From NCBI GenBank assembly GCA_029777335.1, contig JAKOSN010000020.1, positions 38,427-102,426 of the forward strand: DNA of 64,000 nt, given 5' to 3'. Below, in pieces: positions 9,278 through 17,504 of this stretch. The position numbers and the translations under genes were made by a program. The notes beneath the pieces were generated by a model. That model worked only from the letters and a program-made list of their open reading frames with translations. It searched no databases and was not told the DNA's origin. The DNA is from Planctomycetota bacterium (GTDB taxonomy: Bacteria; Planctomycetota; Planctomycetia; Gemmatales; Gemmataceae). Positions within the stretch are counted from its first letter, which is position 1, and every line of letters begins with the position of its first letter.

Positions 9278-9943
9278 TCAGGAGCGCCCTTTCCTTCGCG
9301 AGGGCATTTTCGGTGAGTTCTCCGGCTCGGGAGGGAGCTTGATCAGGGTCCCGAGTTCCTGCCAGAGGCGCAAGGCTCCCCCGGGTTTCAGAGTCTTCAC
9401 GAGCAGCCACGCCAGTGCCTGGGGATCACTCGGTAGCGGTCCGGCCAGGACTTTCTCCTCGGGAGGAATCCAGATCGGAGCCCGAAAGTTGGTGAGCGTC
9501 AACTTGCCTTCCAGGATGCTGTTGGAATCGAAGTTACTCCCTCCGATCGCGAATCCGAAGGGACACCCCGCATGCACACGGAATTTCGCACTTCCGGTGA
9601 AGGTGCGCGGCCCGGTTGTTGCCAGATTGGAAAACCGCACGAGTTTCTTCGTCCAACGTTTCTCCGCCGTTCTGTTGAACACTTCCAGGACGGCGTGCAC
9701 ATTGTACCAGGAGTGGAAGATCTCGTAGACATAATCGAACATCACCAGCCCGGAGTCGTCTGCTCGGGTATGAAAAGTGGCCGTCCGATGGCTGACCCCG
9801 CCCGCCGGTTCTCCCAGGAACACGCGATAGGTGAACTCCAGCGCTGAAGGATTGCCCTCCACGGGAGCGATGCCGGTGGTCCCCTGCTCGATCGTACCCC
9901 GCTCCCAGTGCTCCAGCGCATAGGGGCCCGTGAATCCGCTCAT
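9278..9943 (-). CDS. Hypothetical protein, predicted beta-sandwich
   Basis: 221 residues, function unknown. The ATG at 9943 has GGAG 8 bases upstream; the frame is open further but without a site. The N-terminal part (SGFTGPYALEHWERG, then FTYRVFLGEP, FHTRADDSGLVMFDYVYEI, AKFRVHAGCPFGFAIGGSN) alternates hydrophobic strands like an extracellular beta-sandwich, the style seen in exported PEP-CTERM-type proteins, but there is no signal peptide or sorting tail. The C-terminal 60 residues are helical and basic (PSRRKGRS). It lies 69 bases upstream of the PQQ dehydrogenase on the same strand and may be cotranscribed. Confidence 0.6.
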   Translation of the reverse strand: MSGFTGPYALEHWERGTIEQGTTGIAPVEGNPSALEFTYRVFLGEPAGGVSHRTATFHTRADDSGLVMFDYVYEIFHSWYNVHAVLEVFNRTAEKRWTKKLVRFSNLATTGPRTFTGSAKFRVHAGCPFGFAIGGSNFDSNSILEGKLTLTNFRAPIWIPPEEKVLAGPLPSDPQALAWLLVKTLKPGGALRLWQELGTLIKLPPEPENSPKMPSRRKGRS

Positions 9944-10087
9944 GGCTGTTACTCCTGCTTGTCCCTGGGTCTGTCTTGTTGACACCATAGCAAAACCGCC
10001 GCAGGGGATGCAGAGCGAATCTTCCTCACCCCTCTCGCCATGCAAAAAGAGGTCCCCTTTCCCTGTTCGAGAGGAGGCGATTTTTCC

Positions 10088-10116
10088 TTGACGGGTAATT
10101 CCGCCCTGCCTAGGAT
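10088..10116 (+). promoter_or_regulatory. Sigma70-type promoter of the structured RNA
   Basis: TTGACG (10088-10093) and TAGGAT (10111-10116) are separated by exactly 17 bases. No start codon with a ribosome binding site follows. Transcription would begin near 10122-10124. Confidence 0.65.
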
Positions 10117-10122
10117 GAAATG

Positions 10123-10300
10123 CGATGGAATCGTGCTAACGTGGCACGATGGGCTAGAAGCCTGCAGGGGATCGTGCTGGTTGACAATCCTCTCCAGGGT
10201 GGCTCTAGCGGAAGGAGGTGGTCATAGTGTGTAGTGGTAACCAGGTGAGGCTGCATTAACGCAGCCGACGGGCTGCCGTCGGTGCAGCCTCAAACTTTTT
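10123..10300 (+). ncRNA. Candidate structured non-coding RNA, class unknown
   Basis: About 178 bases between a good promoter and a terminator, with no credible reading frame. Visible pairings: ATCGTGC (10130-10136) with GCACGAT (10144-10150); GCTAGA (10153-10158) with TCTAGC (10204-10209); and the terminal branched hairpin 10247-10291. A second copy of ATCGTGC at 10171-10177 can compete for the same GCACGAT, so two exclusive structures are possible. It lacks the conserved cores of RNase P RNA, SRP RNA, tmRNA, 6S RNA and the common riboswitches that I can recall. It ends more than 300 bases before DAHP synthase, so it may be an independent small RNA rather than a leader. Confidence 0.5.
10247..10300 (+). 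terminator. Intrinsic terminator of the candidate RNA
   Basis: Outer stem GAGGCTGCA (10247-10255) pairs perfectly with TGCAGCCTC (10283-10291). Inside it CCGACGG (10265-10271) pairs with CCGTCGG (10276-10282). A run of five T ends at 10300. Confidence 0.65.
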
Positions 10301-10303
10301 GTA

Positions 10304-10340
10304 GGGAGCATCGGCTTGTATCTGGCCGGTGCTCCCCTTT
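10304..10340 (+). terminator. Second terminator-like hairpin
   Basis: GGGAGCATCGGC (10304-10315) pairs over 12 bp (one G-U) with GCCGGTGCTCCC (10325-10336), followed by CTTTT. It immediately follows the first terminator and may be a back-up or an attenuator. Confidence 0.5.
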
Positions 10341-10481
10341 TGACTCCCGTGTGTCCTGCACCCAAGGAACCTCTTGCTCCCCATGGCCTTCGCGTTTACC
10401 TACTTTTGGTACTGGTTTACGACCCCGGCGTGGTGGGACTGAGGGGAACGATTGCGGACGCTCGTGACGAAGCATTCCAGC

Positions 10482-10524
10482 ACGGCCCTGAAACCCACCC
10501 GGTTTCAGGGCCGTTTCCATTTTC
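10482..10524 (+). terminator. Terminator-like or attenuator hairpin before DAHP synthase
   Basis: ACGGCCCTGAAACC (10482-10495) pairs perfectly with GGTTTCAGGGCCGT (10501-10514) around a 5-base loop, followed by a T-rich stretch. It is 97 bases upstream of the DAHP synthase start, so it could end readthrough or act as an attenuator. I see no leader peptide rich in aromatic codons. Confidence 0.5.
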
Positions 10525-10620
10525 CCGCCCGGCGATGCGGTTAGCGCCGCCCCTGCCCTGGCGGTTTCTCTCACAGCGAGCAGCTTGTGCGGCTGTCTCC
10601 GGCCCTGAAGGGGGGCATCA

Positions 10621-11643
10621 ATGATCGTGGTCATGAAACCGGGGGCGATTCCCCAGCAAATCGAACATGTCAAGGAACGCATCGAGCAACTCGACCTGCG
10701 CTGGCACGTCATCGAAGGAACCGAACGTACGGTCGTGGCTGCTCTGGGCGAGAAGCGGGACGGAGCCAAGCAATCCCTGGAACTTTGCGAGGGGGTTGAG
10801 AAAGTGGTCGCAATCCTGGCACCGTACAAGATGGCCAGCACCGAGGTCAAACGAGAGCCGACCGTCGTGCAGGCCCTTGATCTGAAGGTTGGCGGGGGAC
10901 ACATCGGCGTGATCGCTGGCCCGTGCTCCGTCGAGAGCCGCGATCAGATCCTGGAAATCGCTCACCTGGTCAAGCAAATGGGTGGCAAGGCCCTGCGCGG
11001 GGGAGCCTTCAAACCCCGTACCAGTCCTTACAGCTTCCAGGGGTTAAAGGAGAAAGGGTTGCAGTTCCTCGCCGAGGCGCGTGCTCAGACAGGACTGGCA
11101 GTGGTCACCGAGGTGATGGCCCCCGAGCAGGTTGAGCTGGTCTCGGCCTATGCCGATGTCCTGCAGGTCGGCGCCCGCAACATGCAGAATTATCCGCTCC
11201 TGGAGGCTGTTGGCGCCTCAGGATTGGCGGTCCTGCTCAAACGCGGAGCCTCCGCCACCATGGAGGAGTTCCTTCTCGCCGCGGAGTACATCCTCAAAAC
11301 CGGCAACACCAAGGTGATGCTCTGTGAGCGCGGCATCCGCACTTTCGAGGATCATACCCGTTTCACTCTCCCGCTTGCCAGCGTCCCTTACCTGCATCAG
11401 ACCACTCATCTCCCCGTCGTTGTCGATCCCAGCCATGGCACCGGCAAGGCCAGCCTGGTGGCTCCCATGGCCCGAGCAGCGATCGCCGCCGGTGCCGATG
11501 GGCTGATCATCGAGATCCACCCCAACCCCGAAAAAGCGCTCAGCGATGGCTTCCAGGCACTCACGCCCGGTGCCTTCCGCCAGATGATGACTGAATGTCG
11601 CAAGATCGCCGCGGTCATGGGCATGCACATGGGGCAGGATTGA
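10621..11643 (+). CDS. aroF: 3-deoxy-7-phosphoheptulonate (DAHP) synthase, type I-beta
   Basis: 340 residues. It condenses phosphoenolpyruvate and erythrose 4-phosphate, the first step of the shikimate pathway, with a divalent metal. Residues 1-70 are the ferredoxin-like regulatory domain of the Bacillus/Thermotoga-type enzymes ([17 protein letters not shown]), which in Thermotoga mediates feedback by aromatic amino acids. The (beta/alpha)8 barrel carries [61 protein letters not shown] and [11 protein letters not shown] chorismate mutase domain is absent. The gene stands alone between hairpins at 10482-10514 and 11660-11701. The identification is secure; the symbol follows the usual naming of this subfamily. 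Confidence 0.95.
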   Translation: MIVVMKPGAIPQQIEHVKERIEQLDLRWHVIEGTERTVVAALGEKRDGAKQSLELCEGVEKVVAILAPYKMASTEVKREPTVVQALDLKVGGGHIGVIAGPCSVESRDQILEIAHLVKQMGGKALRGGAFKPRTSPYSFQGLKEKGLQFLAEARAQTGLAVVTEVMAPEQVELVSAYADVLQVGARNMQNYPLLEAVGASGLAVLLKRGASATMEEFLLAAEYILKTGNTKVMLCERGIRTFEDHTRFTLPLASVPYLHQTTHLPVVVDPSHGTGKASLVAPMARAAIAAGADGLIIEIHPNPEKALSDGFQALTPGAFRQMMTECRKIAAVMGMHMGQD

Positions 11644-11659
11644 CACGTGCCGAAACGCC

Positions 11660-11701
11660 GCAAGCCGAATCTCGTGGTGGCACCCGCGAGATTCGGCTTG
11701 C
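11660..11701. terminator. Hairpin between convergent genes
   Basis: GCAAGCCGAATCTCG (11660-11674) pairs perfectly with CGAGATTCGGCTTGC (11687-11701). It lies between the convergent DAHP synthase and zinc-ribbon genes and lacks a long T tract on either strand, so it may stabilise 3' ends as much as terminate. Confidence 0.6.
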
Positions 11702-11729
11702 TCAGAAAAATGCGCAGGTGGCGTCCTGC

Positions 11730-12035
11730 TCAATTTTCGCTGAATTGCAATTTGGGGGCAGCCTCTTTTCCCAGCGGATCCTTGACAAAGCGCTGCCGAC
11801 AGGCCGAACACAGGTCGTACCGAAGATGCTGACAGGGGGGAGGGAAGGGGTCGCTTTCCTCGTTCGTCGCTTGCTGCAGCATCTGGCTGATCGCCTCGAT
11901 ATGGTCCTCTTCCAGATCGCTTTCTGTCAACTGGGTGGGATCCGTGGTGGCGAAGATTTCCATTTTAACCACATAGTGGTGATCCTCTCCCGGCCGTAGT
12001 TCCTTGCCACAGCAATCACACATCACGCGCATCAT
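11730..12035 (-). CDS. Small zinc-ribbon protein, function unknown
   Basis: 101 residues. Two Cys pairs, CDCCGKEL near the N-terminus and LCSACRQRF near residue 80, form a likely treble-clef or zinc-ribbon site; a helical acidic segment (TESDLEEDHIEAISQMLQQA) lies between. The ATG ATG at 12035/12032 follows GGGAG at suitable distance. The C-terminal tail (KDPLGKEAAPKLQF) is unstructured. It converges on DAHP synthase. The layout resembles small planctomycete zinc-finger proteins annotated only as hypothetical. Confidence 0.7.
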   Translation of the reverse strand: MMRVMCDCCGKELRPGEDHHYVVKMEIFATTDPTQLTESDLEEDHIEAISQMLQQATNEESDPFPPPCQHLRYDLCSACRQRFVKDPLGKEAAPKLQFSEN

Positions 12036-12607
12036 AGCCCGGTCACTCCCTCTCTCCCTTCCGCGCCGCAATCAGCAGAGGCGGGCGGAATATCCCAGAG
12101 GAGACGCTACCACGTCTTCCCTGGCAATCGAGCAGCTTCGCGCTTCGGGCGCTGAGCAGCCTCCAGGATCGCTCCAAGGGTCCCTTCCTGTGCATCTATC
12201 CATCCGTCGCAGTTTTCCCGTCTGAAGTCAAGCCGAATCCGGGAAAAGTCGCTGCTCGCTCGGTACGATCAGGCAATTCCTGACTGAGCCCTCTTTCCCG
12301 CTTCCACCCTTCATGCTACGCACAGTGCGCGCCCGCGTCTGCCTCAATCCCCTTGGTCCCGCCCCTGGGAGTTCAGGGAAGCACCGCTCTGGTTACACCT
12401 TCTTACAACAGGGAGCCACTGCACAGGGAAGTTGTTGCAAGAACGCCGTGGCTTGCTGCCTCCAGGAGAAAGAACACCCTCATTCTCAAACAATTGTCAA
12501 ATATTAGCTTACGATAATTATCTTCTCTCCAATACGAATTGGCATCGCGATTGCTTGAAATTCACACGTTCCCAGATGAGAAGAAGCCAACTGAGGGGGT
12601 GTGAACC
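12036..12607. other. Long intergenic region without a recognisable gene
   Basis: No supported coding frame in 572 bases. The last 110 bases turn AT-rich (12490-12525: TTGTCA, then TAATTA 15 bases on), which probably holds the promoter of the small gene at 12608. The remainder shows no conserved RNA element or repeat I can name. Confidence 0.4.
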
Positions 12608-12808
12608 ATGAGCCAGCGCCAGATGAACCTATTGTGGCTCAAGGATCTCCTGGAACATCTTGGTCAATGTCGTCAGCGCCTGGAGTGGGCCGAGGACCGT
12701 GAAACGGTCCATTTACTGTGTGAAACCATGCTCAGCGATCTCGATCGTTGCAAACGCCTCTGTGAGGCAATGCACCGCCGATCCGGCGTGCATGAAGTGA
12801 AATCCTGA
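12608..12808 (+). CDS. Small helical protein, function unknown
   Basis: 66 residues (MSQRQMNLLWLKDLLEHLGQ...), predicted almost entirely helical and amphipathic, with Cys at the end of the first helix and two more Cys in the second (LCETML, KRLCEAM). A strong ribosome binding site (GAGGGGGTG, 6 bases before ATG) and a terminator at 12889-12927 support a real gene. No family is recognised; the shape suggests a small dimeric helical hairpin. Confidence 0.6.
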   Translation: MSQRQMNLLWLKDLLEHLGQCRQRLEWAEDRETVHLLCETMLSDLDRCKRLCEAMHRRSGVHEVKS

Positions 12809-12888
12809 AATCACCTGTTTTCCTTCCTCAGGTCACTCCTCGGGGTGGCCTCACACCACGACCCAATTCCCGCTACCCATCCTACTCG

Positions 12889-12927
12889 CACCGGCGACGC
12901 CGCAACGTCGCCGGTGTCGACTCTTTT
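12889..12927 (+). terminator. Intrinsic terminator after the small helical gene
   Basis: CACCGGCGACG (12889-12899) pairs perfectly with CGTCGCCGGTG (12906-12916) around a 6-base loop, followed by TCGACTCTTTT. It also lies just beyond the 3' end of the convergent gene at 12930. Confidence 0.7.
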
Positions 12928-12929
12928 AC

Positions 12930-14507
12930 TCAGGGTCCGCTGACCTGTTCGAGAAACGCGCGCAGTGACGCTTCGGGATAGAGACAGAAGGCATAATCGC
13001 GTCGTTGCAGGATGGCATTCACATGGTCGAGTTGGCCTTGCACGGCGAGCAGTTCGCGCACGCGCTCCTGTTCGAGGCGCACTGCCGGTTGTAACCGCGC
13101 AGTCAGTTCCCGCAGCAGCCGCCAGCGTTGTCGACGGTGGTGGCGCTCCGTGGGTTGTTCCCCCATCACCCGCTGCTTTTCCTCAACCACCGCGCGAATC
13201 GCCGAATCGCCTGTCTTTGCAGGCAAATGCCGTTGCGGATTGAACTGTAAATCCCGCAACAGAGAGGCAAGGCGCTTCCGCTCGGCATGCGCTGCCGGGA
13301 ATGCGGGCAAGGGAAGACGCAGCGTCCCAGTCAGCACCATGAAACGGGGAGGCTCAATTCCGTGAACACGACGAATCAGTTCATCGGTCAGTTCGTCGTA
13401 CTTCCCTCCCCCTAACCCATGCACAAAAAGATCGCCAAAAAATAAGCGGGCGAAAAGCGTGTTGGTCAGTGCGCGCGGCCGCACCTTCCACCCCTCTCGC
13501 TCCAGCCCTTGCCAGCTATCCAGAAAGCGTTCGACGGCTCCAGCGTGCCACGGCAACGTGGGCCAGCGATCTTGCCCCACGCGCAGGGCAATTCCCCCCT
13601 CGCAAGGCCGCGCAAACAAGCGTCCGCGCCCGCTCTCTCCTCTCCGCCAACCCCAGAAAGGCAATTCAAACCAGTCGTCCTGTCGCTGCAGATCCGGTAC
13701 AGGATGCTGCGAACTCCTCAGACGATGACGTCGCCGATATTCCTGAACAATCTGGTTGTACAAACCATGCCAGCGGGGCAGATCGGCGACGATCGAACCC
13801 ACCAGGAGCGCAAAGGCACGCGTGCGGCAGAGATGGCTCACCGGCACTTCCAGCGAAGCGCCATCCCATTGTCGCTCCAGCTCACGGCGCGCCCCGGCAA
13901 ACCGCTCTCCCAGTTGTGCGGTGCGCTTTCTCTGGTGCACCACGAGCGACCAGAATTCCTGCAGCACCGGCTCAAACGGCCAGAAAAGACCAAGCCGAGA
14001 AGGAAGGTCCGCGAACAGCGATTCGTTGTGAACCGTGTACTCCTCCCACGGCACGCCCAGCCGGCCATTGTCAAAAGGGGTCGAGGCAATGTGCGCTTGT
14101 TGGCGTTCCAGGTGAAACTCCGGCCAGCGCAAACTGAGCGACTTGATGGCGTCGTAATCGACAATGAGATGAAGCGGCACTGCCCCGGCTCGGCGCGCAA
14201 GTCCCCGAACTGCGAAGTTCTTGATCCACACCCCGGGATGGTACAACTCTGGTTGATGCCCGGTGACCACCACCCGCGCAGAGGGATATGCAGGAGGATT
14301 CTCGCCCGCCGCGCGCATGTAGGCGTGCGCAGCGGCGAGTACCTCTTCCCGCGCCAGTTGCCTTACCTCGCGCCAGGGGATCCCCAGAAGGGCGTGGGGC
14401 AACCGTTCGAGTTGCTGGTGGTTTCGGTCGAGCACTTCGCCCCCCTGCTCCAGGGGCGGGTCGGCAACGACCGCTCCATTGGCAACGGGCACCTGGACGG
14501 CGCTCAC
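12930..14507 (-). CDS. Uncharacterised BshC-like protein coupled to a glycosyltransferase
   Basis: 525 residues from a GTG at 14507, whose GTGA overlaps the stop of the glycosyltransferase; GAGGAA lies 8 bases upstream, so the two are translationally coupled. The size and layout resemble the BshC (putative bacillithiol cysteine ligase) superfamily: an N-terminal Rossmann-like part with VVTGHQPELYHPGVWIKN and HLIVDYDAIKSLS, a central FVHGLGGGKYDELTDELI, and a long C-terminal coiled coil (about residues 420-500) ending YPEASLRAFLEQV. The similarity is weak and no bshA/bshB is nearby, so a bacillithiol role should not be assumed. The coupling suggests a partner function in glycan or precursor synthesis. 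Confidence 0.65.
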   Translation of the reverse strand: MSAVQVPVANGAVVADPPLEQGGEVLDRNHQQLERLPHALLGIPWREVRQLAREEVLAAAHAYMRAAGENPPAYPSARVVVTGHQPELYHPGVWIKNFAVRGLARRAGAVPLHLIVDYDAIKSLSLRWPEFHLERQQAHIASTPFDNGRLGVPWEEYTVHNESLFADLPSRLGLFWPFEPVLQEFWSLVVHQRKRTAQLGERFAGARRELERQWDGASLEVPVSHLCRTRAFALLVGSIVADLPRWHGLYNQIVQEYRRRHRLRSSQHPVPDLQRQDDWFELPFWGWRRGESGRGRLFARPCEGGIALRVGQDRWPTLPWHAGAVERFLDSWQGLEREGWKVRPRALTNTLFARLFFGDLFVHGLGGGKYDELTDELIRRVHGIEPPRFMVLTGTLRLPLPAFPAAHAERKRLASLLRDLQFNPQRHLPAKTGDSAIRAVVEEKQRVMGEQPTERHHRRQRWRLLRELTARLQPAVRLEQERVRELLAVQGQLDHVNAILQRRDYAFCLYPEASLRAFLEQVSGP

Positions 14508-15259
14508 GAACAGTTCCTCGCGGTGCACACTGACCAGGGACAAAGCTCGCTCGGCGACATCGTCAGCAAGCCGCACTCGCGGGCCGCATTGGTGATCACG
14601 CTCTGATAGTAGGCCAGCCGTTGCTGGGCATCGTCGAGCACCCCGCCAAAGGCTCGGTTCGGATCGAGGTACAACCGGGGGACTGCCACTTCCTTGATGC
14701 GCAACTTGAGCGCTGCCGCCTGCACCCACAGCTGCAACGGCATCCCCCACGCTGTCTCGGTGATGCGCAGCCGTTCCAGCGCCTGTCGTCGGTAGGCCTT
14801 GAACCCGCAGAAGGCATCGGTCAGGTGCAACCCGAACCGGCAGTTCAGTTCGGTTGTCACCTGCTCGTTGATGCGCCGGCGATCATGGGGCGCGATGGTG
14901 TCCTGCCGAAAATCACGCAGATAGCGACTTCCCGAGACGATATCCGCATCGTCGAGTGCTTCCAGCAGCACCGGAATTCGCGAGGGTTCATGCTGGCCGT
15001 CACAATCCATTGTCACCAGGACGTCATAATCGTGCGCCAGAGTAAAGGCGAAGGCCGAGATGAGGGCTGCCCCGTAGCCCCGGTTCTGTGGATGGGTCAC
15101 CACGTGTAACTCGGTCTGCTGGGCGAGCAATTCTGCGGTCCGATCTGTTGAGCCATCGTTGATGACCAGGAGATGAGGACTGTAACGCCGCACCTCGTGC
15201 AGCACATTCTCCAGATGGCGCTCCTCATTGTAGACCGGGATGGCAGTTAACATTTTCAT
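14504..15259 (-). CDS. Family 2 glycosyltransferase (DPM1/polyprenyl-phosphate type)
   Basis: 251 residues, no membrane helix. GT-A fold signatures: AIPVYNEERHLENVL, LLVINDGSTDRT, QNRGYGAALISAF, VTMDCDGQHEPSRI (the DxD-like metal site) and GSRY. The C-terminal half (LTDAFCGFKAYRRQALERL) resembles dolichol-phosphate-mannose-synthase-like enzymes that transfer a sugar to a lipid carrier. The ATG at 15259 has GGAGG 11 bases upstream; an earlier frame start lacks one. It overlaps the BshC-like gene by four bases. Donor and acceptor are unknown. Confidence 0.88.
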   Translation of the reverse strand: MKMLTAIPVYNEERHLENVLHEVRRYSPHLLVINDGSTDRTAELLAQQTELHVVTHPQNRGYGAALISAFAFTLAHDYDVLVTMDCDGQHEPSRIPVLLEALDDADIVSGSRYLRDFRQDTIAPHDRRRINEQVTTELNCRFGLHLTDAFCGFKAYRRQALERLRITETAWGMPLQLWVQAAALKLRIKEVAVPRLYLDPNRAFGGVLDDAQQRLAYYQSVITNAARECGLLTMSPSELCPWSVCTARNCS

Positions 15260-15418
15260 GAGCCGAGAATCCTCCAGCGCAGGGGGGAGCCACATCTCTG
15301 CTCCATTTTAAGGGGACCTCGCGCAGAATGTCAAAACCGTGTCACGCAGCGAATGCCCCTGCCTCCCCCTCGGAGTCGCCCCATCCTACCAGATCGAAGC
15401 CAGTCAGGGAACAAAAGA

Positions 15419-16285
15419 TCAGTAAAGCAGACGGGCCAACTTGCTGCGATACTCGTCGGCCAGCGGATGCGCTTGCCCGATGGCGTAGAAGATCTGCACC
15501 ATCGCCTCGCGCACCTTGCCGCTCGCCAGTTTGAAATCGCGCTCCCCGGCAGAGAGCAACATCTCCAGGGCTTCCTTGTGCTTGCTGGCCTTGGCCAGGG
15601 CACACCCCAGCTCATAGCGCAACTCGGCATTCTCCGGCTCGCGTTGCAGCTGGGCGCGCAACTGCGTTTCGTTCTGATCCGCGGGAGCCATATGCTTGAG
15701 CGAGAGCACACTCAGCAGACGCTGCGCCTCGGCGCCCAGTTCGCCTTCCACCCCCACCGGATCGAGGAGTTCTGGCACCTCGGTATCCTTCCCTGCCGCC
15801 ACAAGGAGTCGCGCCAGCCCCACACGCGCGGCGTCCAGGGTGGGTTCCTGGGCGAGAATCTGCCGATAGAGCGTCTCGGCCTTGGCCGGATTCTCGGTCT
15901 CCAGTTTCTGGGCCTCTTGCAATTTGGTCTCGGCCGGACTGAAGGCGATTCGATCGAGGAAATCCCGCAGGTGTTCCTCGGGAAGCACCCCGTTGAACTC
16001 CAGAATGACCTGTCCCCCGCGAATCGCCTTGACGGCTGGAATGGCGTTGATGCCGAACGCCTGCGCCAGCGCCTGGGCTTCCTCAACATTCACCTTTCCC
16101 AGCAGCACCTCTCCCTGCCGGGCAGTAATCAACCGTTCCAGTACCGGAGTGAGGGCGCGACACGGTCCACACCACTCGGCCCAGAAATCGAGAACTACCG
16201 GGGTGCGATGCGATCGCTCCACCACCGCTGTTTCAAAGTTCTCTTCGGTAACCTCGAAGATCCAGGAAGAGGCAGAAGGTTTCAT
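15419..16285 (-). CDS. Thioredoxin-TPR chaperone (CnoX/YbbN-like)
   Basis: 288 residues. Residues 1-110 are a thioredoxin fold with the redox-active WCGPC (Cys39, Cys42); the remaining 170 residues are TPR-like helices (NPAKAETLYRQILAQEP, NAELRYELGCALAKASKHKEALEML). This is the CnoX architecture: a holdase that protects proteins from oxidation and hands them to GroEL. E. coli CnoX has lost the CGPC pair, whereas forms such as that of Caulobacter keep it; this protein keeps it and should be a true oxidoreductase. It sits 25 bases after the aminotransferase stop on the same strand. Confidence 0.88.
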   Translation of the reverse strand: MKPSASSWIFEVTEENFETAVVERSHRTPVVLDFWAEWCGPCRALTPVLERLITARQGEVLLGKVNVEEAQALAQAFGINAIPAVKAIRGGQVILEFNGVLPEEHLRDFLDRIAFSPAETKLQEAQKLETENPAKAETLYRQILAQEPTLDAARVGLARLLVAAGKDTEVPELLDPVGVEGELGAEAQRLLSVLSLKHMAPADQNETQLRAQLQREPENAELRYELGCALAKASKHKEALEMLLSAGERDFKLASGKVREAMVQIFYAIGQAHPLADEYRSKLARLLY

Positions 16286-16310
16286 GGAGCCCCCGCGCGT
16301 GATGGTTCGC

Positions 16311-17504
16311 TCAATTGAGGAGATCGGGCAACGCCTGTACCAACCGATCGATCTCCTCACAGGTATTGTAGAAGTGCGTGGAGACCCGGAGGAGCAATCC
16401 ATAAGGCCGCTCGATGATCGGGGCCTCGATCCGATGCCCTTCCCAGAGCCGTCGCCGCAGGATTTGCGGATCCGTGCTGGTGGGGAGATGGAAAGCCGTC
16501 AGCGAGCCGTGGAGCGCTGGATGCGTGGGGGTGGCCAGTTTCAGCCTCTGGTCCTGGCCCAGACGCTGGCGAACATGGCAACCCAGTTCCTCCATCCGCC
16601 CACGGATCGCTTGCCAACCCAGCCGCTCCTGAAAAGCCAGCGCCTCGGGCACCGCCAGCCAGGGCGAGGGATCACGCGTCCCCTCAAACTCCAGGAAGCG
16701 TATGCGCGGCGTCGAGCCAAATTCGTCCGGCTCATCGCGTCGGGTGTGCTCGTGCTGCCACCCCCAGCTCACCTGCAACGGTTGCAGACGATCTTCCTGT
16801 CCGGCGCCAAGATAAAGAAATCCCGATCCCGTCGGCGCCAGCAGCCACTTGTGGCAATTGGAGCCGTAAAAATCGCACCCCAGCGCATCGAGGTGCAGAG
16901 GGACCATCGCCAGCGCATGCGCTCCATCAACCACGGTGAGAATCCCTCGTGCCCGGGCGGCGGCACAGAGTTCGCGTGCAGGGAGCACCATCCCCGTGGG
17001 GGAGAGCACGTGACTGAAAAAGAGCAGGCGCGTGCGCGGCGTCATCGCCCGGATGGCGGCCTGGACAATTTCCTCTGGGTCATCAGGATCAATCGGGAGA
17101 GGAAAAGTGCGAATAGTCAACCCCTGGCGCTGGGCTGCGCGTTCCCAGCACCAGTGCATCGCTCCATATTCGTGATCACTGAGCAGAATGTCGCCCGGCG
17201 CGGCCAGACGCAAGGACGAGGCGACCAGGTTGATGGCGGTCGTCACGTTCGCAGTAAAAACCAGCCGTTGCGGGGTGGTGCCGACAAACTCTGCCAGGCG
17301 CGACCGTGCCTGCCACAGCAACGGCGGCGCCGTGCGCAGCAGAAAATTCATTGGTTCCGCCGCCAGTTCCTGACGCAACTGGGTGACACGGGCGAAGACT
17401 GAGCGCGGCAACGGTCCAAACGAACCGGTGTTCAGATTGATCACCGTGGGGTCGAGAAGCATCTCGGCCCGCGCCTGTTGCCAGTTGAGGGGTTCCATGG
17501 TCAT
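16311..17504 (-). CDS. Class V aminotransferase (isopenicillin-N-epimerase-like)
   Basis: 397 residues, PLP-dependent fold type I. PLP-site motifs: TANVTTAINLVASSL (phosphate loop), VVDGAHA (Asp193, His196) and SNCHKWLLAPTGSGFLY with the Schiff-base Lys219. The N-terminal INLNTGSFGPLP matches the isopenicillin N epimerase/cysteine desulfurase-like branch. The ATG overlaps the stop of the upstream Tat-exported gene (ATGA, 17501-17504), so the two are translationally coupled. Substrate unknown; no Fe-S assembly genes are nearby, which argues against a desulfurase of the Suf/Isc type. Confidence 0.87.
   Translation of the reverse strand: MTMEPLNWQQARAEMLLDPTVINLNTGSFGPLPRSVFARVTQLRQELAAEPMNFLLRTAPPLLWQARSRLAEFVGTTPQRLVFTANVTTAINLVASSLRLAAPGDILLSDHEYGAMHWCWERAAQRQGLTIRTFPLPIDPDDPEEIVQAAIRAMTPRTRLLFFSHVLSPTGMVLPARELCAAARARGILTVVDGAHALAMVPLHLDALGCDFYGSNCHKWLLAPTGSGFLYLGAGQEDRLQPLQVSWGWQHEHTRRDEPDEFGSTPRIRFLEFEGTRDPSPWLAVPEALAFQERLGWQAIRGRMEELGCHVRQRLGQDQRLKLATPTHPALHGSLTAFHLPTSTDPQILRRRLWEGHRIEAPIIERPYGLLLRVSTHFYNTCEEIDRLVQALPDLLN

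Noticed and set aside
10123..10300. RNase P, SRP, 6S or tmRNA gene
   Set aside because: The conserved cores of these RNAs (for example the GAGGAAAGTCC region of RNase P) are absent, and the 5' and 3' ends do not pair as in 6S RNA.
12313..12507. A 64-codon plus-strand frame in the long intergenic region
   Set aside because: It lacks a ribosome binding site, has no recognisable motif, and runs into the AT-rich promoter region of the next gene.
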